In this document: positions 12,906-24,496 of the stretch, piece after piece | How positions within the stretch are numbered: the stretch's first letter is position 1 | Layout: every line of letters starts with the position of its first letter | Assembly (NCBI GenBank): GCA_038030265.1 | Contig: CM075941.1 | Coordinates: forward strand, 36,332,164 to 36,396,163 | DNA: 64,000 nt | Source of the DNA: Corythucha ciliata | Lineage: Eukaryota; Arthropoda; Insecta; Hemiptera; Tingidae | Reading direction: 5' to 3' | The notes under the pieces: model-generated | What the model saw: the letters and a program-made list of their open reading frames with translations, nothing else | What the model was told of the DNA's origin: nothing | Database searches by the model: none | Position numbers and translations under genes: made by a program

Positions 12906-13008
12906 ATAGACCAGCCAAAGACTAAGTAAATCGACGGTAGCGCTACTGGCGCCTATTATAGACCGGCCAAAAACTAAAGAAATCGACGGTAGCGCTACTG
13001 GCGCCGAT
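12906..13008. repeat. Two tandem 52-bp units
   Basis: Units starting ATAGACC at 12906 and 12958 share AAATCGACGGTAGCGCTACT and GGCGCC with only a few differences. The pair directly abuts dispersed repeat B. Confidence 0.8.
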
Positions 13009-13991
13009 TAGGATGTACTTCACCCCCCACCAGTTTTTTTGCACTCGATATTTTTCAAGTTTCTATCGGTGATATGAATGTCACTTTTTGACTCAACGTT
13101 ATCATTCATTGATATTAAAGTAAGTATTCATGGGATGATTAATAATATAATTACATTGACGGCCAATATAATGCATTTTATTTCAGAAATAAGTGAAAAA
13201 CCGTGAAGAAGGACTTTGGTAAGCCAAGGGAGGCGAATCCTTTTTTCTGTTTTCGAATATTTTACCCGGCAGAAGGTAGTGAAAAATCCCAAGCCCGCCG
13301 GCCGAGGCGGCCGGTGTTTTCCAGTCTTCAGTTTTACGCATCGCGAAGGAAACCGAACGAACGACCTCGGTGGGCTCGTGTGCGAGCCGGCCACTTTTCA
13401 CCTCGCCTAAGAGGAAGAATAGTCCTCGTCAAATTCGACTCTTTCACTGACAGTGTCATTAGTTTCGAAGTTCGCGAGTTCTATATTAATGAAAAGCAAT
13501 GCCCTTCTATTAAAATTTTCCACAAGGTGTTGTGAACTGCAGTAAAGAGTACCTTCGGCCTCGCTTACATCTCCTTGGGTTTAGGTGAAGAAGTGTCTGT
13601 CTAATCGTAAGATACTTATTGAGCGGCCAAAAATTGCAGCCCGTAGGGTATCCTACCTGAAGGAGATAAAACAGCATCGAGAGCCGAATACGAACATAGT
13701 CTTGAACGTACATGCAAGAGTCCCATAACGTTATATTCTGTTGGAAGTCGGATAAGACGCATTAACGGCTATACTCATAAATTAGGTAAGCAGGTGGTTC
13801 TTATAATTTCTTCAGCACCAAAACATTTTCTCATGACTTTATATTTTAGGCAAAGGAAATCGACTTATTGCTGCTCATTGAGATGGTGAGCAAGCCTTCG
13901 TTAGGGACGATCTTCTGACTTTCAAGTCCTCAAGTATTTCAGGGGACTCTCCGTCCTTGAATGCTAAGAATTTCTCAAAATGGCTTAGCAC
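13009..13991. repeat. Dispersed repeat B, copy 1 (~983 bp)
   Basis: This block is collinear and highly similar to 23597-24489, running from TAGGATGTACTTCACCCCC to TGGCTTAGCAC. Relative to copy 2 it carries ~100 extra bases at about 13243-13348 that include a GC-rich palindromic stretch (CGCCGGCCGAGGCGGCCGG). Flanks of the two copies differ, so B is an independently inserted or duplicated unit. I could not identify terminal repeats, a poly(A) tail or a domain, so its class is unknown. Confidence 0.75.
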
Positions 13992-14689
13992 GTGCTTCCT
14001 ACCCAACATGCCGACACACCGTGAGTTATCATTGCATCGAGAAAAACAATACCCCGAATTCCGGTAGCCTTTTCGACGTTGTTCTGTGTCATATAAATAC
14101 ATCGTATTCAATAACATGAAAACTAATGGTCGTTTGATTACCCAGTTGTAAAACGTAACTGTATGAAAAATTGTTATCTTCCATGCTTTGTTTAATTTCG
14201 CTGAGGTCTTCGCCACTGGTTCGGGAACGCCTTTTTTACCCTGCGGAGAACAGGGGAGCCTGGCCCCTTTACTAATTGTGCTACCTCCGGTACTATAATG
14301 GGACGTAGATTGCACTTTTCCCTGAAGTAGGCCAGTATATTCCCAGTTTATGACTTCTGAGGTCGAAAAGCACGTTGAAACTTAGGGTTCTTACTCACTC
14401 AAAACGGGAGCTTAGCTCCCTAAAGATTATTGCTCCGTTTATTTATGAAGATACATTTTTCCAAACGTGCCCCCACGCGTTTGCCCCCCCCCCCTAAAGC
14501 CAAGGTTTTGTAACCGTAGTGTGATGGTAACCGTAGTTAAAGCAGCCTGGACCCGTGGGCTTCACGGAGGGTTAGTATTGGGTCCATTTCGAACTCATTT
14601 CTTTTCAGGCATTTGGGCTTTAAAACAAAGAAAAAGGAGCCACAAGAACCCAGGGGTCACATTTTGTTTCGTCAAGATGTCCTGCTGGC
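13992..14689. other. No confident gene; one 146-codon minus-strand frame
   Basis: A minus-strand frame at 13875-14315 partly overlaps repeat B. Its downstream half (around LGRKHVLSHFEKFLAF) falls in the part conserved in B copy 2. I recognise no domain and see no splice signals that decide it. It may be a decayed exon of whatever B carries, or chance. Confidence 0.25.
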
Positions 14690-15289
14690 CTGGCTCAGAG
14701 CAGTAAACCACTTTCTCGGATTTCACTCCCTAAAACACCAATATCGAGGCATTTTTGAGATGAAAACCAAGTTCGCTGGTTTTTGTCGCGGTCAAAGCAA
14801 TTTCGCGCGAGGTGCGCCCAAATCCAGAGACTGTTTTCGCTTATTAGTTTTGCCTGTAAAAAACGTTTTCCCGGATCTGGCTCACTTAGAAATAAATTCC
14901 TCATATTTCACTCCCTAAAAACCAATTTTTCAGATTTTTCTTGCTAAAAACCCATTTTTGCACGCTTGACTCGAAAAAGTCAATTTACCAGATTTCGCTA
15001 ACTAAAAAACCTATTTCGGGGATTTTTATTGCTGAAAAAAACAATCTCGTGGAGTTAAATCATTCAAAAACCAATGTCGCGGATTATTCACAATAAGAAG
15101 CACATTTCCGCGCGTCCGACTCACCAGAAGACCACTTTAGTGGATTCCAAAAAATAAAATTCGAGGATTTCCGTGGCTGTAAATCCAGTTTTGTGGTGTT
15201 TGCCTCATTCAAAAAAAAATTCGCGGATTTTGTTCACCAAAACGCCCATTTTTCGGGTTTTGCTTGGTACAGACAACCATTTTCTCACC
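14690..15289. repeat. Minisatellite, ~38-bp unit (left part)
   Basis: Units of the form 'CTAAAAACCAATTTCGCGGATTTGGCTCA' recur with drift about every 36-40 bp. The array stops abruptly at 15289 and resumes at 18698 on the far side of a 3.4-kb insertion. Confidence 0.65.
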
Positions 15290-15327
15290 TACACTGAGAA
15301 AAAAAATCGACAGATAATCGGTCAATA

Positions 15328-15460
15328 TCAACCGAGCTAAGTCGGTCAGAGAGTTGCAACCGAGCAGACACGGTTAGAAGTATGCTAAGTCTAATTGACC
15401 TAGTTCCCTGATAACCGTGTCTGCTCGGTTGCAACTCTCTGACCGACTTAGCTCGGTTGA
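15328..15460. repeat. Perfect 49-bp inverted repeat (hairpin)
   Basis: The left arm 15328-15376 is exactly reverse-complementary to 15412-15460, with a 35-nt loop. The arms contain the words ACCGAGCTAAGTCGG and CCGAGCAGACACGG. It sits just inside the left end of the TACACTGAG element. Perfect pairing in otherwise decayed DNA suggests recent formation or conversion. Confidence 0.9.
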
Positions 15461-17589
15461 TCGAGGTTGACCGAGTAGACTCGGTCAAAATTCAACACGG
15501 TTATTTTAGCTGAACGCTTGGTTAACGAGCGACTACCGAATATTCGGTTATCTCGACCGCCTTCACAGTTAGAATAACTCAGTCTGATCTGTCATTCGTT
15601 CCACATGAATACTGCTGCTCCAACCGATCTTTCGTTTATAGCAACCGAATACATAACGTCAAGGCCACCCACACTGCTCGGTTATTTTGACCGTAAAGTG
15701 TCGGTTGACCCATCCCACTATGCTGAGTTATTCGTACCAGTCCTGTTCCGTTAATCTTACCAAATTCACTTTGCTATTTTCATCGTCTCTGAAATGTCAG
15801 TCAGGCAAACAATGGTGTAGTTTTAATCCTCACTTATCTGATACTCCTTCTCACTATGCTTTGGGATGCCAGCCGCGTTGAGTCAGCCAAACTAACCTTC
15901 TGAACTCCAACAGAACTGTGCTAGACTCAACAACAGTAGTCGGTTATTTTATCTAGGTTTCTTTTAATGTTATAGCATTTTTTTTCTTCTTCTTTCCTCA
16001 CTAGTAAACTTAGGCGAGAGAGGCGAGAAAACGTATGCGATGCAGAAACCGACCCACGCTTTGCATTGAACTCTAGAGTAATCAGGCGCGCTACAAAAAT
16101 TATGAAAATTAAGATTACGACACATACGTAATTAAAATAAACATTATCAGCGAAATAAGAGAGTTTCGTAAGATAATTATTTAATGCTAATATGTATTTC
16201 AAAGTACATATGTACGTGAATGTACGTATACACACGCATATTGAGATTCTGTGCCTTCATTCGCTCATTGAGGAGCGAAAAAACGATCAATTACTTTGTT
16301 GTTGCACTATCGAAGAGTGCTTCAATCCGATCACTTCCTTATTAGGCGATTTTACTCTGGGTTGCTGGCGTTTTGTTTTGTTTGTTTTTTAAACAATTTT
16401 ACAATCTGCGCGGTGACTGCGTAGCCTGGAAAAAATTGAACAAAAAAATCAATTTCGGTTGTTCCAGCTCGAAACAGCGACTAGAACTAGTATTGTGACT
16501 TTGTAACTGTACTGTGTTACATTTTCTCAGGGGAGGCGACACCGACGTCCACTGAATGAAGTAGATGGGACTCCTAAAAAAAAAAACAGAAGTTTTAAGT
16601 TAAGGCTCTGAAAATTGAAACAACAAGCAGTACTGTTACCTTGCAGCTGCACTGTGCTGCTGTTTCAGGCTTTCCACTTCCACGTTGGAGAGGTTTCCAT
16701 AATTATTAGCGAGAAACGTGCATTAGTTATTTCAAGAGACCGGCCCTTTTTCCCGCAATTGACAGGTTTTCTGCTTTACGAAGAGTTCACCTTGGACAGG
16801 TTTGCTGTGGTAGTGTAGAAAGAAGAAATATATGTGCAGTTTTCAACACATATTAAAGAAGACAAAATAGAAAACTTCCAAGATTAAATAAAATTAAAAT
16901 TCAACAAAATCGTTGGTGTAACGCGTTATACCAGATAAATAATACCCCTGCCTTTCCCACCAAATCTAACATCGTCTAAATGTATTGAGATGAGAGTGTT
17001 CCCATTGAAAACCCACTATTGAAAAATTAGCCAAATACCAGAAACCATCAAATAAAATTAATCGTGCACGGTTACAAATTAATCATGTAGGAATCTACTT
17101 ACCAGTGATTTTGTCTATTAGACGTCTTCGGACCGGCCATGAACGAAGTAAACCGTTTGCTTCCTCTTTACCAAATTTAGGCAGAAAAAATTGGTACACT
17201 CTAAACTTTGGAATTGCAAGTTTTCAATAAAATTTACGCGACTGACAAAAGCACACTTTCTAGTTTCTTTCCCAAACGCAGAACCCAGAATGAATAGCGA
17301 TTAGCGAGGGAGAGGAAACAGAGGAATTATTATGCTTTGTCGTAACCTCGGAGGAGGTTGTTAGGTGGAGGGAGTTGCTACACGGTTGATGCTGACCGTG
17401 TTCTGTGTAGCTAGCCGACTTTCAAGGTTGGGACTTGGTCTGGTCAGCTTGAGCATGCTGCGGGGCGCTATTTCTTTTCTTTTTTCTGCTACGCAAGCAT
17501 CTCGAGGCTTGTCTCCTGTCCTGTCCTGTGCCCCTCCGCCCATCTTTGTCTAATGTGATCCACACCTACTCCCCAATTCCCCAACCGTT

Positions 17590-17591
<2 letters not shown>

Positions 17592-17625
<34 letters not shown>

Positions 17626-17660
17626 TGCGCCCATCATTGGTCTTTATTACCGCGTGATCG
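17592..17660 (-). other. Retroposed 3' end: AATAAA plus 33-nt poly(A) on the minus strand
   Basis: Read on the minus strand, AATAAA (17643-17648) lies ~19 nt before an uninterrupted A33 tract (17592-17624 as T on the plus strand). This spacing is that of a polyadenylated transcript copied back into DNA. The body would lie at higher coordinates, but I recognise no gene there; the MITE at 17751 may have interrupted it. Confidence 0.45.
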
Positions 17661-17750
17661 TGTCATGGATTCATGGTGATACGGATGAATCAAGTTAACT
17701 ACTAATGAATGAAAATATAAACACCTGAAATAAGAACATTAATTCTCTAT

Positions 17751-17892
17751 AGGCCCGTTCACAAGCTCTATGTTTGCGTTGTGTGGTGTCTATCTTATGC
17801 AACTTATTAAAATGCTTCATTTTTCGAGGGAATACATTTGTTTGGCTGCATAGACTCCACAGAACGTAAACATAGAGCTTGAGAACGGGCCT
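17751..17892. mobile_element. 142-bp MITE with AGGCCCGTTC ends
   Basis: The ends AGGCCCGTTCACAAGCTC and, inverted, AGGCCCGTTCTCAAGCTC pair over ~25 bp, continuing into CTATGTTT. TAT flanks both sides (17748-17750, 17893-17895). The termini resemble those at 19028 and 55991, which have TAA duplications as in PIF/Harbinger. Confidence 0.7.
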
Positions 17893-18697
17893 TATGCACT
17901 TCACTAGTGCACATTGCTTCATTTTCAAGTGTGTTTAATATTTTACGAGCCTGAATCATCTCTGATCGTAAGAAAACACTGAATGGAGAAAAACAAGGTT
18001 AAAAACTAGATAAGTACACTTAAAATCTTTGACTGATCGTAATTCGTAGTTACGGAAGCTTCTCCCAGTGCCCTCCGAATTTATTCTTTCCAAGCCAAGG
18101 CCAGGCGGTCTAGTGAGAATGGGCTTCTGCTTTGAGCACGATTATGTATAAATATGAATTTCCGAATTAATAGAGAGAGTAATTACAATAAGTAACCAGA
18201 AATGATAAAGATGAACAAACCAAAAAGACAAAAACAAGGGTGGATCTGGGACCTTTCACTGTAAGCCCGATCCAGTTCCACTGACTAGCTCAGGTGGGGA
18301 GGGGGGGATTTTATCCTTAAACCTACCCTTCTTTGAACCACCAATGGACAATGGACATGAGGGAAACGATGGCACGAGCCGCATACAAATGTGACCTTTG
18401 TTTAACCGAGTTTCGGTAGTCTTAACCGTTAGTTAGTAGGCTGGTTCAACGTCCATAAGAATGAGTAACTCGGTTATTCCGATATTAACTGACAGACAAG
18501 GTTAAAATGTTAAATTGCACGGTTGGTTCTACAAATCTTAGCTCGAATTCGGTCAGGCTGACCATATTTACCTGTTCAACCGTGTCTACCGAATTAACAC
18601 AGTTAAAAAAGTCAGGTTAAGCCAGCCGTTTTCACGGTAAGAACGACCGAGTTTCAAGTCTAACCGAGTGAGCTTACCGACTTTTTTTCTCAGTGTA

Positions 18698-18905
18698 AAA
18701 CCCGCTATTTCGTGGGTATTGGCTTGCTCAAACTGCAATTGCGCGGATTTGCCTAATTAAAATTATTTGATTCACAATTTGGCTCACTAAAAACCTTCTT
18801 TTTTCCCCAATTTGTGACTTCGTAAAAATCCTAATTTCGCGAGTCTTTGCTTTAAAAAAAAATAATTTGCCAGATTTTGGCTCGCTAGAAATCCGGTTTT
18901 GGTGT
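18698..18905. repeat. Minisatellite, ~38-bp unit (right part)
   Basis: The same 'GGCTCACTAAAAACC ... TTTCGCG' style of unit as at 14690-15289 resumes here immediately after the TACACTGAG element. Confidence 0.6.
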
Positions 18906-19027
18906 ACCTAATCGTAAGGATGAGGGTTGATCAGACGTGTTTGCCACCTGCAACAGAGACTTATGGTGTGATGGCAATGCCAGCTCCGGGGGGAACTGTC
19001 ACCGTCCATGCCACAGATCAAAACTAA

Positions 19028-19168
19028 AGCCCTGTTCACATAATGCAATGTTTGAAGCTACATTGCATGCTGGTTTTTTAAAAACATAAGTTCCTTCGTA
19101 GTGACCGGAGGTTTTTGAAAATCAAGCATGCAATATAGCTTCAAACATTGCATCGTGTGAACAGGGCT
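19028..19168. mobile_element. 141-bp PIF/Harbinger-like MITE
   Basis: The two halves are near-complete inverted copies: AGCCCTGTTCACA, then ATGCAATGTTTGAAGCTA, then CATTGCATGC in each arm (~45 bp). A 3-bp TAA duplication flanks it (19025-19027, 19169-19171). Three-base TWA duplications are the PIF/Harbinger signature. Confidence 0.85.
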
Positions 19169-19171
19169 TAA

Positions 19172-20358
19172 AAGTACATTTCCAAAAGTAACACTTTCTG
19201 GGGGGGGGGGGAGTTATCTATCAGTTTGTGGACTAAAAATTCGGAATATAAGGATACAAACGACAGGTTTCCAGCCGAGATCTAGTTTTTGACTGATAGT
19301 GACAGTTTCTGTGCAAATGCAGTTTCCGTTGACGGATTTCTAGCTTCGGATCCCCGAATGTACGTAGTACAATAAAGCAATATGGTGCATCTGACATTCA
19401 CGCCAGCGAAGCTGCCCACCCCTAGATCAAGGGATGGATACGACCCTGCGCCACAGCCCTGGATCTGGTAATCAACTAGGAGTTCAGTTAGCCAGGAGGT
19501 CGGTCAGTATGTCCTGCAGGCCAAGAACTGACAATTCTATCTCACAAATTCCCGGGCAAAAAATAAAATAAAGGATGGGTGGACATAAGCATCAGTTTTT
19601 GACGGAACAGGATAAAAAGTGGTAAATGCTTTTGCATTCAGCAGGTGAAACCATCAGTTTTTGGTCAAATGAATTAACTTTATCAACTCAATTGACAATT
19701 TTATGTTTCAACTGGTACGTACTTTCTTGGGGCTCAAATGAATGTTTTGGCTGCGGCAGTACAAACTTCGCACGGTACTTCTTTTTGCTGCCGTTCCCCC
19801 TCCTCGAGTAAATCTCTTGCCCACGTCTGGCCGGTTTCAATGAAAACATCCAGTCAAGTAAAAACACAAACGTGTATTCAGAAGTAAAAAAAAGTCAGAC
19901 GTTGATACCAAATTGATAAATTCATCCAAAAAAACAACGGATAACTATGTGAAAGTGGAAATTTCTGGCAGATTTTCCTTCGTTCGGCCCAGGAACGTTT
20001 CAATTGAACGTAGCAGGCTTCAACAGATTTGTCGAGCAAGCGGGTTCTCGTTTTCCTGGTTGAAGACGCGTTTTGAGAAAGGACGGCCTCCCGGTCCTAA
20101 AGCCAAAAATAGGAATCATACCAAGAATAACGATGCGTGGATTGAAGAATAAATAGGAAAATATTACATGTTGGCTTACTCACTTCGGCAACTCAGCCGC
20201 ATATCTTAGCTTCGGAAGGAATTACACAAACAATAAAATCCATGGTACGTTTGAATATCGACGCATCCGCCGAAGGACCGAAGGAAAAGTGAAATTTTTA
20301 GTATTTGAGCACGAAAAATAAGGATTCCTGGCAAAATTTAACAAATTAAAACATCTTT
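19172..20358. other. No gene recognised
   Basis: A 79-codon frame at 19913-20152 contains LQQICRASGFSFSWLK and a basic proline-rich tail but no domain I know. No other structure was seen. Confidence 0.35.
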
Positions 20359-20447
20359 CAGTTTTAATCAGAAAGATCAGTGAACCGCGATCCCCGAGTG
20401 ATAAGAAGTTTCAAAAGTTTAGGAGGTAAACGGCTGTACAATGGAAG
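20359..20447. repeat. Left part of 160-bp duplicated sequence A (copy A1, split by hAT)
   Basis: A1 consists of 20359-20447 plus 23529-23599, 89 + 71 = 160 bp once the hAT element and one TSD copy are removed. It matches the uninterrupted copy A2 (24497-24656, 160 bp) with only about five mismatches. Confidence 0.9.
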
Positions 20448-23400
20448 CAGGGGTGGGCAAGATACTTGAGTATTTAAAATACTTTGTATTTTAAATACAA
20501 AATACGTATTTTGTAATTGCATTTAAATACTTTTGGAAAAGTATTTGTATTTCTGTATTTAAAATACATTTTTGAAAGTATTTTGGGCTTTGTATTTGAA
20601 ATACATTTTCAAAAGTATTTTGTATTTAACACTCAACGAAAATACAAATAGAAATACAAATACTTTTAAATTTCAACGTTCTTTAGTTTCCACTTCTTCG
20701 CCACCATTCACCAGTATAACCTCACTTAGTGACACCATATTTGGCACAAAAACCCGGTGTAATAACAGCCTTCGATTGACGTTTTCATTTTTCGAAAAAG
20801 TGGAGAGGGAAGGGTAGTCATGGTGGGAGGTGGAAGTTCCGAATTCCTTGTTAGCACAACTGCCGCAAAAATGATGCTAGCGGATGGAAACTTTGCACAA
20901 AAATGGATCATACAGAGCCCTAGCCTAAAAGTACTCAAAGCTGTACAAGTAAACAAAACTCGTGGCAATTATTGCGAAAAACAACGCTAATTCGAGTTTA
21001 AATTGGACCAAAATGGCAAATTCACAACTCAAATGGCGAAAAATCGCCTATTAATAAAAAAAAAGAGAATAGATAATGTGCTAATTCGCTGCAAAATTAT
21101 CAGAAAACGCTATTTCACAGCTGAAATGAAGAAAAATCAATAATTCGCGGCTGAAATTGAGAAAACGAAAATCTGTATAGCTTCTGAAAGAATCGAGGCT
21201 CAAACTGAGAAACAGCGATAATCCGTAGAAAAAAATTGCTCACACGGGCTAAAACCTAAAAAAACTACGCGGCTAGAATTGACAAAAATATTAATTAGCG
21301 GGGCCAACTTTAAGAAAAACACTAATTTTCAACTCAAAGTGCTAATTGGCTGCTAAAAAATGGCTAAACTGCAGCTGAAAATGAGGAAAACGCCAAATCG
21401 TGGCTAAAATGGAGGAAAATCGCCAAACAAACGAAAGAATCCCTGCTGCACTGCTAAAATTGATTAAAAGCGCTAACCCGTGGCCAAAATTGGTTAAAGT
21501 TGTAGCGTGCCAACAGCTAAGAAACCTCAATTTTGATTTTTAAAAATGACAAATATTATGTTAAAAAAACAACATAAGTCAGTTTGATCGCGAGTTCGTA
21601 TTTTCCCAATTTTTCATTGTCGTTATAAAAAAGATCTCTACATTTTTCGTTGGGCGTTATTTTGTATACCGAAGAGAGCGCGACCCACAAAGTCACTAAA
21701 CCTTGAAAAATTGACAAAACGCAAATGCGTATCTTCTGTTCGAGGCTAAAACTAAACAATAAACGCTAATCCATAGCAAAAATTTAAGGAAAAACGCCAA
21801 CGTGGGACTGCAGTGTAAAAAAAAAAAAACAAAAAAACCAGCTAATATTGAAAAATTCACTATAATTAGCCTGTCACAAATAAATAAAAACTCTTGTTTT
21901 CAGCTCAAATTGGGAAAAAGTGTTATTCCCGGCTAAAATTTGAGGAAATTACCAATTCGTGGCTAAAACTAAGGTAATTCGCGAATTCACAGGGTAGAAA
22001 CGCTTCAAAGCAGCTAAAATTGAAAAAAACGCGAATTCGCGGCTAAAATTATAAGGAAAATAATCGCGGATAAAGTGTGTTGGAATTTCTAATTCCGCCT
22101 TCTGACGACAACTTTGTGGCCAAAATTGAGATAGATGGCAAATTCATAGCTATAAGTAAAAGAAAAAACACTGATTCACAGCTAGAACTGAGATAAAGCC
22201 CTATTATTACTAATGCGGTGCCAATTTGCGGCTAATATAGAGAAAATCAGTAATTATTCTGGCTAGAATAGAGAGAAAAGTTAATTTTCAGCCTAAATTG
22301 AAACAAAAAGTGCTAATTCACTGTCAAAAATGGAAGAATTTCCGATTTGCAGTAAAAATATCGGAAAACGCCAATTCGTGGCTAAAATGAAGAAAATTCG
22401 CTAATGCACGGGCTAGAAATAGCTACTGCACTGCTAAAATTACGAAAAAGCGCTAATTTACGGCTAAACTTGAGACAAATTTAAATTTGCGTCAAAAATT
22501 GGAAATACGTTAATTCGCGGCTTCCTCGGGAGACTTTAAGGCTAAAATTGAGAAAAAGCGCTAATTTATGGCTATGAGTGAAAAACTCGCAAATTCGCGG
22601 CTAAAACTGAGACGAAATCGCTATTCCGCAGTGTATGGTTACGGTGAACAAAAAATGCTAATTTGTGGTAAACATTTCGAGAATTTTACGGCTAATATTT
22701 AGTAATTTTCAGCTCATACTGAGTAAACCACTAGAAAAAATCGCTTATTTGCAGCTAAAATTGTGGAAAACGCCAACTCGAGGAAAGTTGAAGAAACATC
22801 GCTGATTCACAGGATACCAAATCTACTTTGCTGCTAAAGTTGGGGAAAAGCGCATATTTATGTCTTTATGGTGGGGGGGATTACCCCTGCTAATCAGTTG
22901 CTAATTTGCGGCGAAAAGCGCTAATTTGCTGTTGAAGTTGACAAAAAGCACTCATTCGCGGCTAAAATGGAGAAATTCGCAGTTTAAACTTGGCATAAGC
23001 GCTGTTTAGGAAGTAGCGGTAATTTGCCTACAATATATGAAAAAGGCCATGGCTAAAATTAGGAAAAGGCCTTAGAGGTTACCAATAGTGGTTTTATGCA
23101 TAGTTAGAGACTTTTAGGGGCCTCTTGAAGATTTCCGCCCCGGGCCCCGATATAGGTCCACCAGTGACCTCACCTCCTTTTCAGCTCACGATCTACCAGT
23201 GCTCGCCGGTTCGGTACTAAATACTTCTTGACAACTTGCCTACTTTTCTTTGCGCATCGCGGCGCAGCGCCATTTCGCGCTGCTACATTTTGTCAACTTG
23301 TCTATTGAAGGACCTGATATTTTTGAATTATTTATTTTTCGTGTTTTTCGCACAATCTGCCGTCGAAATCGAATTTTTGAAAAGTATTTTAAATTGTATT

Positions 23401-23520
23401 TGTATTTTAGTCAAAATACAATTCAAAATGTATTTGTATTTCAGTATTTAAAATACATTTTTGAAAGTATTTTGGGATTTGCATTTGAAATACATTTTCA
23501 AAGTATTTTGCCCACCCCTG
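20448..23520. mobile_element. 3073-bp non-autonomous hAT element carrying a minisatellite
   Basis: The termini are CAGGGGTGGGCAA on the left and the inverse of CAGGGGTGGGCAAAATACTT on the right, with a perfect 8-bp TSD AATGGAAG at 20440-20447 and 23521-23528. Subterminal DNA is dense in GTATTT/AAATAC words. The paralogous empty site at 24578-24585 has one AATGGAAG and no insertion, which confirms the boundaries. The interior lacks a transposase; about two-thirds is a minisatellite array. CAGGGGTGGGC termini and 8-bp TSDs are established hAT features. Confidence 0.95.
20967..23060. repeat. ~2.1-kb degenerate minisatellite inside the hAT element
   Basis: The unit is approximately CGCTAATTCGCGGC then TAAAATTGAGAAAAA, with a spacing of about 30-40 bp, repeated around fifty times with substitutions and indels. 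It fills most of the hAT interior. A small patch of the same unit occurs outside any hAT at 10320-10490. Confidence 0.8.
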
Positions 23521-23596
23521 AATGGAAGGGGTAAGGGGAAGCTCTCAGTGAGAACCTAGGTGGAGATTCGATGTTCTTCAATCTTTGGCTGGGCTA

Positions 23597-24489
23597 TAGG
23601 ATGTACTTCACCCCCACCAGTTTTTTTGCACTCGATATTTTTCAAGTTTCTATCGGTGATATGAATGTCACTTTTTGACTCAACGCTATCATTCATTGAT
23701 ATTAAAGTAAGTATTCGTGAAATGATTAATAATTTATTTACATTGACGGCCAATATAATGCATTTTATTTCGGAAATAAGTGAAAGACCGTGAAGAAGGA
23801 CTCTGGGAAGCCAAGAGAGGCGAATCCTCTTTTCCGAAACCGAACGAACGACCTCGGAGGGCTCGAGTCCGAGCCGGCCACTTTTCACCTCGCCTAAGAG
23901 GAAGAATAGTCCTCATCAAAAACGCGTCAAATTCGACTCTTTCACTGGCAGTGCCATTCGTTTTAAAGTTCGCGAGTTTTATATTAATTAAAAGCAGTGC
24001 CCTTCTATTAAAATTGTCCACAAGGTGTTGTGAACTGCGGTGAAGAATACCTTCGGCCTCGCGTACATTGCCTCGGGTTTAGGTGAAGAAGTGCCTGTCT
24101 AATCGTAACATACTTATTGAGCGGCCAAAAATTGCAGCCCGTAGGGTATCCTACCTGAAGGAGATAAAACAGCATCGAGAGCCCAATACGAACATAGTCT
24201 TGAACGTACGTGCAAGAGTCCCATAATGTTATATTCTGTTGACAGTCGGATAAGACGTATTAACGGCTATACTCATAAATTAGGTAAGCAGGTGGTTCTT
24301 ATAATTTCTCCAGCACCAAAGCAGTTTCACATCATTTTATATTTTTGGCAAAGGAATTCGACTTATTGCTGCTCATTGAGATGGTGAGCAAGGCTTCGTT
24401 AGGGACGATCTTCTGACTTTCAAGTCCTCGAGTATTTCAGGGGACTCTCCGTCCATGAATGCTAAGAATTTCTCAAAATGGCTTAGCAC
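23597..24489. repeat. Dispersed repeat B, copy 2 (893 bp)
   Basis: This copy is collinear with 13009-13991 but lacks ~100 bp near 23831. It lies exactly between the two copies of sequence A, with TAG shared at its left junction with A1. That layout (A1-B-A2) is what an insertion flanked by a very long target duplication would give; a tandem duplication is the alternative. Confidence 0.8.
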
Positions 24490-24496
24490 AAAATGG

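Larger units (their letters stand above)
15290..18697. mobile_element. 3.4-kb element with TACACTGAGAAAAAA ends, inserted in a minisatellite
   Basis: The left end reads TACACTGAGAAAAAA and the right end is its reverse complement. GGTTRACCGA-type words crowd the first ~370 bp and the last ~300 bp in both orientations. The same minisatellite lies on both sides, which supports insertion. I see no TSD and no transposase, so the superfamily is not assigned. The inside is composite: it contains a perfect 49-bp hairpin, a retroposed-looking poly(A) end and a small MITE. Two independent insertions by similar elements would be an alternative. Confidence 0.55.

Noticed and set aside
17361..17553. Overlapping frames on both strands containing QDRTGD and similar phrases
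   Set aside because: Both strands are open over the same GC-richer stretch, a sign of composition rather than coding; no domain was seen.
14690..23060. CRISPR-like regular repeats
   Set aside because: Units are degenerate and tandem, without unique spacers; they are minisatellites in eukaryotic DNA.
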